From an uncultured Collinsella sp. (GTDB taxonomy: Bacteria > Actinomycetota > Coriobacteriia > Coriobacteriales > Coriobacteriaceae): DNA of 8,114 nucleotides. Both the position numbers and the translations under genes were made by a program. The DNA is taken from the NCBI GenBank assembly GCA_958443615.1, contig CAUCLI010000031.1, positions 1-8,114 of the forward strand. The letters are read 5' to 3'. Positions 1 to 6,066 of the stretch are shown in pieces. Position 1 is the stretch's first letter. Every line of letters starts with the position of its first letter. The notes under the pieces were generated by a model. It did not search any database, had not been told where the DNA came from, and was given only the letters and a program-made list of their open reading frames with translations.

Positions 1-71
1 GCCAGCCCGTGGGAGAGCAGGGCGCCGCTGACCGGTGGACGGCTTTCGCGCTTTTTCGCGCGGGAGCGCTC
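1..71. other. Upstream flank, no gene assigned
   Basis: This short stretch precedes the first terminator. It probably contains the last codons or 3' untranslated region of a plus-strand gene that lies mostly outside the window, because a rho-independent terminator follows directly. One frame closes with TGA at 29-31 after nine Arg/Gly/Ala-rich codons, but too little is visible to name a product. In mycobacteria the gene before coaE is rpsA, so rpsA is one guess, but nothing here confirms it. A small CGCG/CGCG inverted repeat around a T-rich loop (47-60) is also present and is probably minor. Confidence 0.3.
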
Positions 72-103
72 GGGGGTCCCTTCGGGGGCCCCTTTTTTAT
101 TTT
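72..103 (+). terminator. Rho-independent terminator with UUCG tetraloop
   Basis: An 8-bp stem (73-80 with 85-92, including one U-G pair) closes on a UUCG loop with the C-G closing pair known to be unusually stable. It is followed by six T, one A and four T (93-103). This is a textbook intrinsic terminator for a plus-strand gene upstream of the window. It ends only 31 bases before the coaE start, leaving little room for a promoter between the two. Confidence 0.88.
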
Positions 104-118
104 GGACATGAGCCCTCT

Positions 119-123
119 GGAGG
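119..123 (+). promoter_or_regulatory. Shine-Dalgarno site of coaE
   Basis: GGAGG lies 10 bases before the ATG at 134. It selects this start over the in-frame upstream GTG at 35, which would make the protein read straight through the terminator hairpin. Confidence 0.8.
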
Positions 124-133
124 TGCTTCGTAC

Positions 134-763
134 ATGTCTTTCACCTTGTTCGTCATCGGTAACATAGCTTCTGGTAAGTCGACGGCATGTCGTTATCTCA
201 AGGAGCTTGGGGCGCATCATATCGATCTTGATGTAATCGCCAAGGACCTGTATGTTCCCGGGTCCGCACTTGTAGAATCAATGGCCGAGGAATTCGGCTG
301 GGATGTCCTTGACGCTGACGGAGCTGTTAAGTTTCCCGTGCTCGCTGAGCGCGCTTTCGTCGATCGTGAGCATATTGAGCGCTTGAATCAGCTGGTCCAT
401 CCTGTCTTGCTCGGCTATCTATCGAATATCTTGTTGCCAGTTCCCTGTTGCTCGCTTGTCGTTCCATCGCCTGAATTGACGGTGGTTGAGATTTCCGCCC
501 CCGCTGCATTCACGAGCGCCTTCGGTCTTGCGGATGAGGTCATGTCCATCACCGCCCCTCTCGAGATTCGCCGTGAGCGCGCAATCGCGCGTGGGATGAG
601 TGTTGAGGATTTCGACGCGCGCGCCGCCCTTCAGCCCACTGAGGATGAGTTGCTCGTGATGTCCAACGTCTCGATAGACAATACGGCGGGTGATGATACC
701 CTCTTTAAAGCCCTCGACCGATGGGTCGACGAGCGCGGCATTCATCTCAACGATGGAGATTGA
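134..763 (+). CDS. coaE: Dephospho-CoA kinase
   Basis: This 209-residue cytoplasmic enzyme would phosphorylate the 3'-hydroxyl of dephospho-CoA with ATP, the last step of coenzyme A synthesis. The P-loop is GNIASGKST (residues 9-17). The family's DxD motif, carrying the catalytic Asp, appears as D31-L-D33 followed by the usual IA. The LNxxxHP motif is LNQLVHP (84-90). The C-terminal third has the lid-like RRERAIARG (146-154) and the SNVSIDN strand (177-183). Length is normal for the family. The start follows a good GGAGG site; upstream in-frame codons cross a terminator. Two regions are divergent: the usual hydrophobic PLLFE-type segment is ISAPAAF (120-126), and the usual RxxAQ-type segment is RAALQPTEDEL (163-173). 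The lytic transglycosylase start lies 4 bases downstream, so co-transcription is likely. Codons are noticeably less GC-rich than in genes further right. Family assignment is secure; activity is inferred. Confidence 0.9.
   Translation: MSFTLFVIGNIASGKSTACRYLKELGAHHIDLDVIAKDLYVPGSALVESMAEEFGWDVLDADGAVKFPVLAERAFVDREHIERLNQLVHPVLLGYLSNILLPVPCCSLVVPSPELTVVEISAPAAFTSAFGLADEVMSITAPLEIRRERAIARGMSVEDFDARAALQPTEDELLVMSNVSIDNTAGDDTLFKALDRWVDERGIHLNDGD
755..758 (+). promoter_or_regulatory. Shine-Dalgarno site of the lytic transglycosylase
   Basis: GGAG overlaps the last codons of coaE and sits 9 bases before the ATG at 768. The other in-frame ATG at 753 and the start at 690 have no comparable site, so 768 is preferred. 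Confidence 0.6.
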
Positions 764-767
764 TTCG

Positions 768-1352
768 ATGCGTAGGTGCAACTCTTTCTTCCAGTGGTTC
801 AGGGCCATTCCGTTGACCCTTGTCCTGGTGCTCGGGTTGATCTCGTTTGCATTCAGTTTCGCCCCTTCGCCGTTTTTCAAATCGATGTATCCGCTTCGCT
901 ACGAGGATGAGATCACCGTCTCAGCTTCTGCTCATGGGGTTGATCCTTTTCTCGTTGCCGCTATCATTCGCTCTGAGTCCAGTTGGGATCCGGAGGCGGC
1001 TTCAAATCAGGGTGCCGTCGGCCTCATGCAACTGCTGCCTGAGACCGCGGCAGATATGGTTTCAAAGGGACTGGTGGACGCATCCGCCTATCCTGTCGAC
1101 CAGTTGACCGATCCCGTCGTCAACATCGAATATGGCTGCGCGTACCTTTCTTATCTACTCACGTATTTCAACGGTGCGACTGACAGGGCGATTGCCGCGT
1201 ATAACGCCGGCATGGGTAATGTGGATGACTGGACAAAGCAGAACGACCTTTTGCATAATGCCATCACGTTCCCCGAGACCCAGGCCTATCTCGTCCGTGT
1301 CAATATGGCGAAGGCGCGGTATCAGGAGCTGTATCCCCAGGCGTTTCGTTAG
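768..1352 (+). CDS. Membrane-anchored lytic transglycosylase (SLT domain, GH23)
   Basis: This 194-residue protein would cleave the MurNAc-GlcNAc bond of peptidoglycan with formation of 1,6-anhydro-MurNAc, acting outside the membrane. The N-terminus has Arg-rich residues (2-3, 12) and one hydrophobic segment (about 14-32). No lipobox surrounds the single early Cys4, and Pro follows the best cleavage site, so an uncleaved anchor is more likely than secretion. The SLT domain fills the rest: GVDPFLVAAIIRSESSW (57-73) with the catalytic Glu at 70, then GAVGLMQLLPETA (82-94), and AAYNAGMGNV (143-152), all hallmark motifs. The YPLRYEDEI lead-in (41-49) resembles the C-terminal domain of Slt70-type enzymes. 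It is short because it is essentially a lone catalytic domain. It follows coaE by 4 bases and precedes uvrB by 18, so it is probably in one operon although its job is unrelated. The choice between ATG 753 and 768 changes only five residues. Confidence 0.9.
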   Translation: MRRCNSFFQWFRAIPLTLVLVLGLISFAFSFAPSPFFKSMYPLRYEDEITVSASAHGVDPFLVAAIIRSESSWDPEAASNQGAVGLMQLLPETAADMVSKGLVDASAYPVDQLTDPVVNIEYGCAYLSYLLTYFNGATDRAIAAYNAGMGNVDDWTKQNDLLHNAITFPETQAYLVRVNMAKARYQELYPQAFR

Positions 1353-1370
1353 GAAGGGCGGCGGTCGGTC

Positions 1371-3608
1371 ATGGCTGATTTCGAGGTCGAGCGCGTAAGT
1401 GGCGAGCTGAGGCGCTTCGGCGTCACGGGCAATCCCGCACGGTTCGAGGTCGTCTCGCCCTTCGAGCCGTCCGGTGACCAGCCCCAAGCGATCGATTCGC
1501 TTGTGCGGGGCGTTCGTGACGGAGACCGTTATCAGGTGCTGCTCGGCGTCACGGGTTCGGGCAAGACGTTCACCATGGCCAAGACCATCGAGGCGCTCGG
1601 GAAACCGACGCTCGTGCTCGCCCCGAACAAGACCCTCGCGGCGCAGCTTGCCAGCGAACTCAAGGAGTTCTTCCCCAACAACGCCGTCGTGTACTTCGTC
1701 TCCTATTACGATTATTATCAGCCCGAGGCATACGTCCCGTCGAGCGATACCTACATCGAAAAGGACTCCTCCATCAACGAGGAGGTCGAGATGCTGCGCC
1801 ATCAGGCGACGGCGTCGCTGCTCTCCCGTCGCGATGTGATCGTAGTCGCATCGGTGTCGTGCATATACGGCATCGGATCCCCCGAGGACTATGCCGGGCT
1901 CGCGCCGAATGTCGATAAGAAGGTGCCGCTCGAGCGCGACGAGTTCATCCACTCCCTGATCGATATCCAGTACGATCGCAATGATTACGACCTCGCCCGC
2001 GGCACGTTCCGCGTGAGGGGGGATGTCGTCGACGTGCACCCTCCCTATGCGGAGCATCCGCTGAGGTTCGAGTTCTTCGGGGATGAGGTCGAGGTCATCG
2101 CTGAGATCGACGAGGTGACCGGCGAGCTTTTGAGGGAGTTCGATGCCATCCCCGTATGGCCGGCGTCTCATTACGTGACGGAGAAGCCCAAGGTGACCGC
2201 GGCACTCAAGTCCATCGAGGAGGAGCTCGAGGTCCGACTTTCCGAACTCAAGGCGAATGACAAGCTGCTCGAGGCCCAACGCTTGGAGCAGCGCACGAGT
2301 TATGACCTTGAGATGCTCGAGACGATGGGGTTCACGACCGGCATCGAGAATTACTCGCGCCATTTGGACGGCCGCAAGCCCGGTGAGCCCCCCTTCACGC
2401 TCATAGATTACTTCCCCAAGGACATGCTCTGCATCATCGACGAGAGCCATGTGACCGTCCCGCAGATCCGCGGCATGCACGAGGGGGATCGCTCTCGCAA
2501 GGTGACGTTGGTGGAGCACGGTTTTCGACTGCCCTCGGCGCTCGACAACCGACCGTTGCGCTTCGACGAGTTCGAGGCCCGCATTCCGCAGTTCATCTAC
2601 GTGAGCGCGACTCCCGGTGACTATGAGCTGCGCGTCAGTCAGAACAACGTCGAGCAGATCATTCGCCCCACGGGTCTGCTCGACCCCAAGATCGACGTGC
2701 GCCCCGTCCGCGGGCAGATCGACGACCTCATCGACGAGATCAACGAGCGCGTGGCGAGGCATGAGCGCGTGCTGGTGACGACGCTCACCAAGCGCATGGC
2801 CGAGGACCTGACCGACCATCTGCTCGATGCGGGCATCCGAGTGAATTACATGCATTCAGACACGGCGACCATGGATCGCGTCGAGATCCTGCGCAGCCTG
2901 CGACAGGGCAAGATCGACGTGCTGGTCGGCATCAACTTGCTGCGTGAGGGATTGGACCTGCCCGAGGTGTCCCTCGTGGCCATCCTCGATGCAGATAAGG
3001 AGGGCTTCCTGCGCAACCGCCGCTCCCTCATCCAGACGATCGGCCGCGCCGCCCGCAATGCCGAGGGTGAAGTCATCATGTACGCCGATACGGTCACCGA
3101 TTCCATGCGCGATGCCATCGACGAGACGAACAGGCGCCGTTCGATCCAGATGCGGTACAACGAGGAGCACGGCATCAAGCCACAGACGGTGCGTCGCGCC
3201 ATCAACGATATCTCAAGCTTCATCACGGAGGCGGAGGAGAACGTCGGCAAGAAGGATCGAAGCCGCGGTGATTCGCTCGGTCACGGCGCCTTTTTCAGCC
3301 CCGCATCGGCGGGGGAGGAGGTTGCCGACGGCCGGACCGAGGGGGAGCGCCTGGCCGATGACCTGGCCGATCTGCCGGCTCAAGAACTCACCCAGGTCAT
3401 CGAGACCATGGAAGACGACATGCGCGCCGCCTCCGAGGCGATGAACTTCGAAGAGGCCGCCCGTTTGCGCGATATCGTGGTGAGCCTGAAGGCGATGGCC
3501 GAGGGTACGAGCGAGGATGAGGTGATCGAGGCTCTGCGCAAGACGGCTCGCAAGGGGTCGGTCTTCGCGCCCGGCAGGAAACGGCAGGGGGCCCGATTCA
3601 AGAGATAG
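1371..3608 (+). CDS. uvrB: Excinuclease ABC subunit B
   Basis: UvrB is the helicase-fold damage-verification subunit of nucleotide excision repair; it is loaded by UvrA and recruits UvrC for incision. The 745-residue protein shows Walker A GVTGSGKT (59-66), the Tyr-rich beta-hairpin that clamps DNA (SYYDYYQPEAYVP, 111-123, with Tyr112, 113, 115 and 116), the Walker B-like IIDESH (355-360), LLREGLDLPEVSLVAILDAD (523-542) and the arginine-finger motif QTIGRAARN (555-563). A UVR domain that contacts UvrC lies at about 672-706. It is longer than the usual 660-700 residues because of about 20 extra N-terminal residues, an acidic Gly-rich linker (about 622-668) and a basic tail (about 723-745). No other ATG, GTG or TTG occurs in frame before the conserved FEPSGDQPQAI, so the long N-terminus is required. 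A purine-rich stretch (1352-1357) 13 bases upstream is a weak ribosome site. I saw no SOS-box-like sequence next to it; expression probably comes from upstream of coaE. Confidence 0.98.
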   Translation: MADFEVERVSGELRRFGVTGNPARFEVVSPFEPSGDQPQAIDSLVRGVRDGDRYQVLLGVTGSGKTFTMAKTIEALGKPTLVLAPNKTLAAQLASELKEFFPNNAVVYFVSYYDYYQPEAYVPSSDTYIEKDSSINEEVEMLRHQATASLLSRRDVIVVASVSCIYGIGSPEDYAGLAPNVDKKVPLERDEFIHSLIDIQYDRNDYDLARGTFRVRGDVVDVHPPYAEHPLRFEFFGDEVEVIAEIDEVTGELLREFDAIPVWPASHYVTEKPKVTAALKSIEEELEVRLSELKANDKLLEAQRLEQRTSYDLEMLETMGFTTGIENYSRHLDGRKPGEPPFTLIDYFPKDMLCIIDESHVTVPQIRGMHEGDRSRKVTLVEHGFRLPSALDNRPLRFDEFEARIPQFIYVSATPGDYELRVSQNNVEQIIRPTGLLDPKIDVRPVRGQIDDLIDEINERVARHERVLVTTLTKRMAEDLTDHLLDAGIRVNYMHSDTATMDRVEILRSLRQGKIDVLVGINLLREGLDLPEVSLVAILDADKEGFLRNRRSLIQTIGRAARNAEGEVIMYADTVTDSMRDAIDETNRRRSIQMRYNEEHGIKPQTVRRAINDISSFITEAEENVGKKDRSRGDSLGHGAFFSPASAGEEVADGRTEGERLADDLADLPAQELTQVIETMEDDMRAASEAMNFEEAARLRDIVVSLKAMAEGTSEDEVIEALRKTARKGSVFAPGRKRQGARFKR

Positions 3609-3634
3609 ACCGATATTCCCGGCAGAATGCGGCA

Positions 3635-3647
3635 ATGTGCGGCACAT
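3635..3647. repeat. 13-bp perfect inverted repeat after uvrB
   Basis: ATGTGC and GCACAT flank a single G, giving a perfect palindrome 26 bases after the uvrB stop. No T-run follows, so it is not an intrinsic terminator. The same ATGTGCGG octamer recurs at 3704-3711 just before the candidate promoter, which makes a regulatory binding site possible but unproven. Confidence 0.4.
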
Positions 3648-3705
3648 GAAGGGTGAGCGGTCCTGGCATCCGATTCATGCGGGGGTCGATTCGGTTTCTC
3701 CGTAT

Positions 3706-3728
3706 GTGCGGATGGTATACTTACGCAC
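3706..3728. promoter_or_regulatory. Possible operator overlapping the -10 element
   Basis: GTGCG (3706-3710) and CGCAC (3724-3728) form an inverted repeat arranged almost symmetrically around the palindrome GTATAC (3715-3720), which itself contains most of the -10 hexamer. A protein bound here would block polymerase. Inference only; the arms are short. Confidence 0.35.
3713..3721 (+). promoter_or_regulatory. Candidate extended -10 promoter for the membrane protein gene
   Basis: TGG followed by TATACT (hexamer at 3716-3721) matches the extended -10 form TGnTATAAT with one mismatch in the hexamer. No convincing -35 box lies 16-18 bases upstream, which is tolerated by extended -10 promoters. 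Transcription would begin near 3728, leaving a leader of about 45 bases before the ATG at 3772. It fits the need for a separate start after the 163-base gap that follows uvrB. Confidence 0.5.
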
Positions 3729-3771
3729 GGAATTATCGGCGGGCCAGCTGCGCCCGCATGGGGAGAGGGAT

Positions 3772-4353
3772 ATGACCATGACCGATTTCGACCTGTTGTT
3801 CAGCCGCCTGCGCGGTCTCACGTGGAGCCATGTCGCCATGGCGGCGGCGAGCTTTTTCTTCGCGACCGCCCTGTTCGTCTCCCCGGCGTGGGGATATGCG
3901 GATTTCGCCCGTCTTCAGCAGCTGGTTTCCTGGTTCGGCATCGCCGCCGGCGCGCTGTCCCTGATCGCGGCCTTCGCCTCCCGTGCGACCTGGGCGCTGA
4001 GGTTCGTCGAGCCCGCTGCCGGCACCGCGCTCCTTCTGAGCGGCCTGTGGACGCTTAACTTCCCACTTGCCGTCGACGCGTTCGTGCCCGTCATCTCGTT
4101 CCTCGGCATCTTCCTTGCGTTGTACCTGCTCGCCGTGACCGCCGAGATGGGTCGTCGCGGCGTCGGCCGCCCCGGTTGCCAGCTCGCCGTCGCCGTCTCC
4201 GTGATCGCGGCGTCTCTCGCCAACCTGTTCGGGTTGATGGGCGCCGATGGCATGCTGGCGCTCTCCGCCCTCGAGATGTATCTCGCCGCCTGGGGATTCG
4301 TCTATGCAGCGGTGGTGCTTTCCGTCCCTGTCCCGCGTACCGAGCTCGCATAG
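3772..4353 (+). CDS. Polytopic membrane protein of unknown function
   Basis: I do not recognise this 193-residue protein with certainty. It begins with a short charged cytoplasmic-like stretch (1-18) and then has about six hydrophobic segments, roughly 19-38, 49-69, 78-96, 102-124, 137-156 and 161-185. Charged loops include SRATWALR (70-77) and EMGRRGVGRP (125-134), and the C-terminus is short. The pattern of paired helices with Gly-rich turns and a mid-protein WTLNFPLA segment (92-99) recalls the HdeD/DUF308 family, but no diagnostic motif fixes this. There are no obvious catalytic or metal-binding residues. The ATG at 3772 follows the purine-rich GGGAGAGGGA (3761-3770); a second ATG at 3778 is an equally possible start. 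An in-frame GTG at 3637 is rejected because its 45 extra codons cross the candidate promoter. It appears to be a single-gene unit with its own promoter and terminator. Confidence 0.8.
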   Translation: MTMTDFDLLFSRLRGLTWSHVAMAAASFFFATALFVSPAWGYADFARLQQLVSWFGIAAGALSLIAAFASRATWALRFVEPAAGTALLLSGLWTLNFPLAVDAFVPVISFLGIFLALYLLAVTAEMGRRGVGRPGCQLAVAVSVIAASLANLFGLMGADGMLALSALEMYLAAWGFVYAAVVLSVPVPRTELA

Positions 4354-4380
4354 CCTTCGAGGGATGACCCGTGCGACAAG

Positions 4381-4413
4381 ATGAGCCGCCTCCATTCGGG
4401 GGCGGCTCATTTG
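4381..4413. terminator. Shared bidirectional terminator
   Basis: ATGAGCCGCC (4381-4390) pairs perfectly with GGCGGCTCAT (4401-4410), and three inner pairs, one of them a wobble, extend the stem to 13 bp around a 4-base loop. Short T-rich sequence follows on the plus strand (4410-4413, then GCTT). The hairpin lies between converging genes ending at 4353 and 4435, so it could stop transcription from both sides. The T-tract is weak on the plus strand and nearly absent on the minus strand. Confidence 0.7.
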
Positions 4414-4434
4414 CTTCCAGGGTGATGGGAGGGG

Positions 4435-6066
4435 TCACTTGCCGGTGATCAGCGCCTGGGCGCATCGGATGCCGTCCGTGGCGGCGCTCATGATGCCGCC
4501 TGCATAGCCGGCGCCCTCGCCGCACGGATACAGGCCGGGCGTGCTGACGGACATGCAGGACGTGCGATCGCGCAGGACGGTCACCGGGGAACTCGAACGG
4601 GACTCGACTGCCGTGAGGACGGCGCATGCGGCATCGTAGCCGCGGATCTTCCTGCCGAGCAGGGGGATGCCCTCGCGGAGCGAATCGACGACATGAGGGG
4701 GAAGCGTCCCGTCGATCTCGCCCCAGGTGACACCGCGCGGGTAGGTTGGAAGCACCTTGCCGGGACCGGTGCTGGGCCTGCGGGCGAGGAAATCCCCGAC
4801 GAGTTGGGCGGGCGCGCGATAATCCCCGCCGCCGGCGGCAAATGCCGCCCGCTCACATGCGCGTTGCAGCCGCATGCCCTCCAGAGGGTCGTCTCCGGGC
4901 AGGTCGTCGGGGGTGATATTGACGAGCAGCGCGGCGTTGGCGTTGCGCCCGTCGCGCGCGTTGAGGCTCGCGCCGTTGGTGACCACGCCGCCCTCCTCCG
5001 ATGCCGCGGCGACGACCTCACCGCCGGGGCACATGCAGAACGAGAAGACGCTGCGGCCGTTGTCCAGATGCGCGACGAGGCTGTATGGGGCGGCGCCGAG
5101 GGCGGGGTGGCCGGCTGCGGGGCCGTAGAGAGCGCGGTCGATGTCTTCTTGAAGATGCTCGATGCGGACTCCCATGGCGAACGTCTTGCGTTGCAGTGAG
5201 ACGCCGCGGTCGGCGAGCAGCTCGAAGACGTCGCGGGCAGAGTGACCGCAGGCCAGGACGACGCTGTCCGCGGCGATGTCCTGAGCTCCCTCGGGGCCCT
5301 GCAGTCGGATCGCCCGGACCGAGCCATCGGGCCCGAGTTCGAGGTCGGTGAGATTGGAGCGGAATCGAACCTCACCGCCGAGCCTTACGATGCGCTCGAC
5401 CAAGTTGGCGACGACGACGGGAAGGATGTCGGAGCCGATGTGCGGTTTGGCGTCCCAGAGGATGTCGCACGGCGCGCCCGCATCCACGAGCGTTCGAAGG
5501 ACGAGGCGATGCAGGGGGTTTTTCGTGCCGGTGTTGAGTTTGCCGTCCGAGAACGTGCCCGCTCCCCCCAGGCCGAATTGGATGTTGCTCTCCGTGTCGA
5601 GTGCGCCCGTGGCGTTGAAGAGGCCCACCGCCGCGCTCCGTCGCTCGGCGTCGTCTCCCCGTTCGACGAGGAGCGGCCTCATGCCCGCTTCGGCAAGGGT
5701 GAGGGCGGCGAAAAGGCCGGCGCAACCGGCGCCCACGACGATGGGGCGGGGAGAGGCGGGGCAGGAGGTTTCACGGGCGTTGGGGAATGAGGGCTCGGAC
5801 GGGTCGACGGCGCGTACGCGGCGGCGAGCGCGCTCGAGGGCCTCGAGTTCATCGATATCCCCGGAGAGCTCGAGTCGGGCGTTCAGCATGAAGTGGATAT
5901 CAGATTTCTTGCGCGCGTCAATGGACTTGCGCCTCAGCTCGATATACCCGATCTCATCTCGCGAGCAGCCCAGCAAGCGGGTGGCTTCGCGGATGCAGAT
6001 GGCGAGGCAGGAGCGTTCATCCGCCCCGTTCGACAGGGGGCAGGGAATCTCGGAAATCTCAAGCAT
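4435..6066 (-). CDS. FAD-dependent dehydrogenase, COG2509 type
   Basis: This 543-residue protein belongs to a widespread family of predicted NAD(FAD)-utilising dehydrogenases with no settled substrate. An N-terminal domain (about 1-90) carries the family signature RRKSIDARKKSDIHF (45-59). The FAD-binding Rossmann fold follows with VGAGCAGLFAA (111-121) and an Arg/Glu strand end LLVERG (132-137), then SNIQFGLGGAGTFSDGKLNTG (160-180), typical of the family. Near the end are AVLTAVESRSSSPV and the closing FAD motif GLYPCGEGAGYAGG (about 511-524). Length is normal. The start at 6066 is preferred because AGGAG lies just before it; ATG 6078 would add four residues but lacks a site. Reading further upstream gives residues encoded in the wrong frame of the preceding gene. 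Its first 8 bases overlap the end of the HI0933-type gene, indicating translational coupling. The protein looks cytoplasmic. Family placement is sure; reaction unknown. Confidence 0.93.
   Translation of the reverse strand: MLEISEIPCPLSNGADERSCLAICIREATRLLGCSRDEIGYIELRRKSIDARKKSDIHFMLNARLELSGDIDELEALERARRRVRAVDPSEPSFPNARETSCPASPRPIVVGAGCAGLFAALTLAEAGMRPLLVERGDDAERRSAAVGLFNATGALDTESNIQFGLGGAGTFSDGKLNTGTKNPLHRLVLRTLVDAGAPCDILWDAKPHIGSDILPVVVANLVERIVRLGGEVRFRSNLTDLELGPDGSVRAIRLQGPEGAQDIAADSVVLACGHSARDVFELLADRGVSLQRKTFAMGVRIEHLQEDIDRALYGPAAGHPALGAAPYSLVAHLDNGRSVFSFCMCPGGEVVAAASEEGGVVTNGASLNARDGRNANAALLVNITPDDLPGDDPLEGMRLQRACERAAFAAGGGDYRAPAQLVGDFLARRPSTGPGKVLPTYPRGVTWGEIDGTLPPHVVDSLREGIPLLGRKIRGYDAACAVLTAVESRSSSPVTVLRDRTSCMSVSTPGLYPCGEGAGYAGGIMSAATDGIRCAQALITGK

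Noticed and set aside
35..133. In-frame extension of coaE upstream of 134
   Set aside because: It would translate through the terminator hairpin, lacks a ribosome site and adds residues not expected before the P-loop strand.
690..767. Earlier start of the lytic transglycosylase at 690 or 753
   Set aside because: It overlaps coaE and has no good ribosome site; 768 has GGAG 9 bases upstream.
1155..2855. A 566-codon open frame on the minus strand opposite uvrB and part of the transglycosylase
   Set aside because: It is a mirror of GC-rich codon usage in the well-conserved uvrB frame, its translation shows no recognisable domain, and no ribosome site or promoter was noted.
3671..3692. CGATTC direct repeat, two copies 16 bases apart
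   Set aside because: A six-base repeat is too short to distinguish from chance.
3637..3771. GTG start at 3637 for the membrane protein
   Set aside because: The extra 45 codons cover the promoter-like region and palindromes, and a clear ribosome site precedes 3772.
4826..4851. GCCGCC/GGCGGC palindrome
   Set aside because: It falls within conserved-length coding sequence for an Ala-Gly run and is expected from GC-rich codon use.
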